Origin: an uncultured Cloacibacillus sp.
GTDB taxonomy: Bacteria > Synergistota > Synergistia > Synergistales > Synergistaceae
DNA: 5,853 bases
Reading direction: 5' to 3'
NCBI GenBank assembly: GCA_900545755.1
Contig: URAG01000099.1
Location: forward strand, 1-5,853
Of this stretch, positions 5,531-5,853 are shown in pieces (the first letter of the stretch is position 1; every line of letters starts with the position of its first letter). A model generated the notes under the pieces. That model was given only the letters and a program-made list of their open reading frames with translations, ran no database searches and was not told the DNA's origin. Position numbers and translations under genes: made by a program.

Positions 5531-5853
5531 TTAGCCGTGGACGATTGCTTTGTCTGCGCTCATGAGCGAGCCGGCGATTTCAAACATGTTCGAGATAACG
5601 CCGACCTTGATTTTGTCAGTGATTCCAAAGTGGTTCGTGCAGGTGCCGCAGACGAGTATCTTCGTGCCGCGCGCCTCGATTTCCTTGAGCGTGTCGAAGG
5701 TCGACGACTCCGGCAGCGCGAGCTTGACCCCGGCGTTCATCAGAGCGATCGACGCGGGCGGTTCGTCGGACTTAGCTATCGTACCAAGATAGGCCTTGAT
5801 GAGGACTTCGCCTAAGCCGTCCGACTCAGCGCCGAGTGTGTTGGAGGCGAAGA
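5531..5853 (-). CDS. yedF: YedF-like selenium-associated protein, C-terminal domain (partial)
   Basis: The frame ends at TAA 5533-5531 and stays open to the right edge, giving 107 codons. There is no start in the window that suits the family: an internal ATG at 5740 falls inside conserved sequence. The visible part corresponds to the C-terminal DsrE-like domain of YedF. It includes a Leu-Gly-rich helix (ESDGLGEVLIKAYLGTIA), the strand motif MNAGVKLALPESS, LKEIEARGTKILVCGTCTNHF with a CGTC motif, and the VGVISNMFEIAGSLMSADKA tail. In the full protein a TusA/SirA-like domain precedes it, outside this window. YedF proteins co-occur with SelD in selenium-using bacteria. The biochemical role is not established, though a sulfur or selenium carrier role is commonly suggested. 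It is immediately upstream of the desulfurase-like gene, with a 7-base gap, which supports joint function in sulfur or selenium transfer. Confidence 0.87.
   Translation of the reverse strand, partial: FASNTLGAESDGLGEVLIKAYLGTIAKSDEPPASIALMNAGVKLALPESSTFDTLKEIEARGTKILVCGTCTNHFGITDKIKVGVISNMFEIAGSLMSADKAIVHG

Noticed and set aside
5531..5740. A separate 69-residue gene starting at ATG 5740
   Set aside because: The same frame continues to the right edge with conserved YedF sequence, so the ATG is an internal methionine.

Overview
The window is GC-rich, densely packed bacterial chromosomal DNA. It holds six protein genes, two of them cut by the window edges. No rRNA, tRNA, CRISPR array, insertion sequence or phage gene was seen. 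The gene set (a proline racemase-family enzyme, an IlvD/Edd-family dehydratase, a YedF-type protein paired with a class V desulfurase) and the GC-rich codon usage suggest an anaerobic amino-acid-fermenting bacterium. A Synergistota-like or clostridial-type amino-acid fermenter is my best guess, but this rests on gene content only and is weak.

Layout. At 1-862, two minus-strand genes form a likely operon: an exported protein of unknown function (335-862), followed by a helical, TPR-like protein that runs off the left edge (1-286). Their likely promoter is an extended -10 element at 905-913. At 992-1433 there is a single plus-strand transcription unit: promoter, GC-rich leader hairpin, a 94-residue small membrane protein resembling the DUF2628/HrgC type, and a strong intrinsic terminator. 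At 1447-4350 there is a two-gene plus-strand operon. It has a good sigma70-type promoter overlapped by two tandem palindromic sites of GntR/FadR type, then a proline racemase/hydroxyproline epimerase-family enzyme, then an IlvD/Edd-family dehydratase. It ends at a hairpin shared with the converging genes. At 4357-5853 a tightly coupled minus-strand pair encodes YedF (selenium-associated, N-terminus outside the window) and then a class V PLP cysteine desulfurase-like protein.

How the genes may work together. The racemase has both catalytic cysteines, so it should interconvert the L and D forms of proline or a hydroxyproline. It is co-transcribed with a dehydratase that carries the IlvD/Edd fold signatures but has lost two residues that normally bind the active-site magnesium (Asp to Gly83 or nearby, and the carbamylated Lys to Ser125). 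The pair therefore looks like an uncharacterised, inducible catabolic module for an amino or hydroxy acid. The desulfurase/YedF pair belongs to a set of proteins known to travel with selenium metabolism. D-proline reductase of amino-acid fermenters is a selenoenzyme, so the proximity of a racemase and selenium genes is suggestive, but the two units are convergent and separately transcribed.
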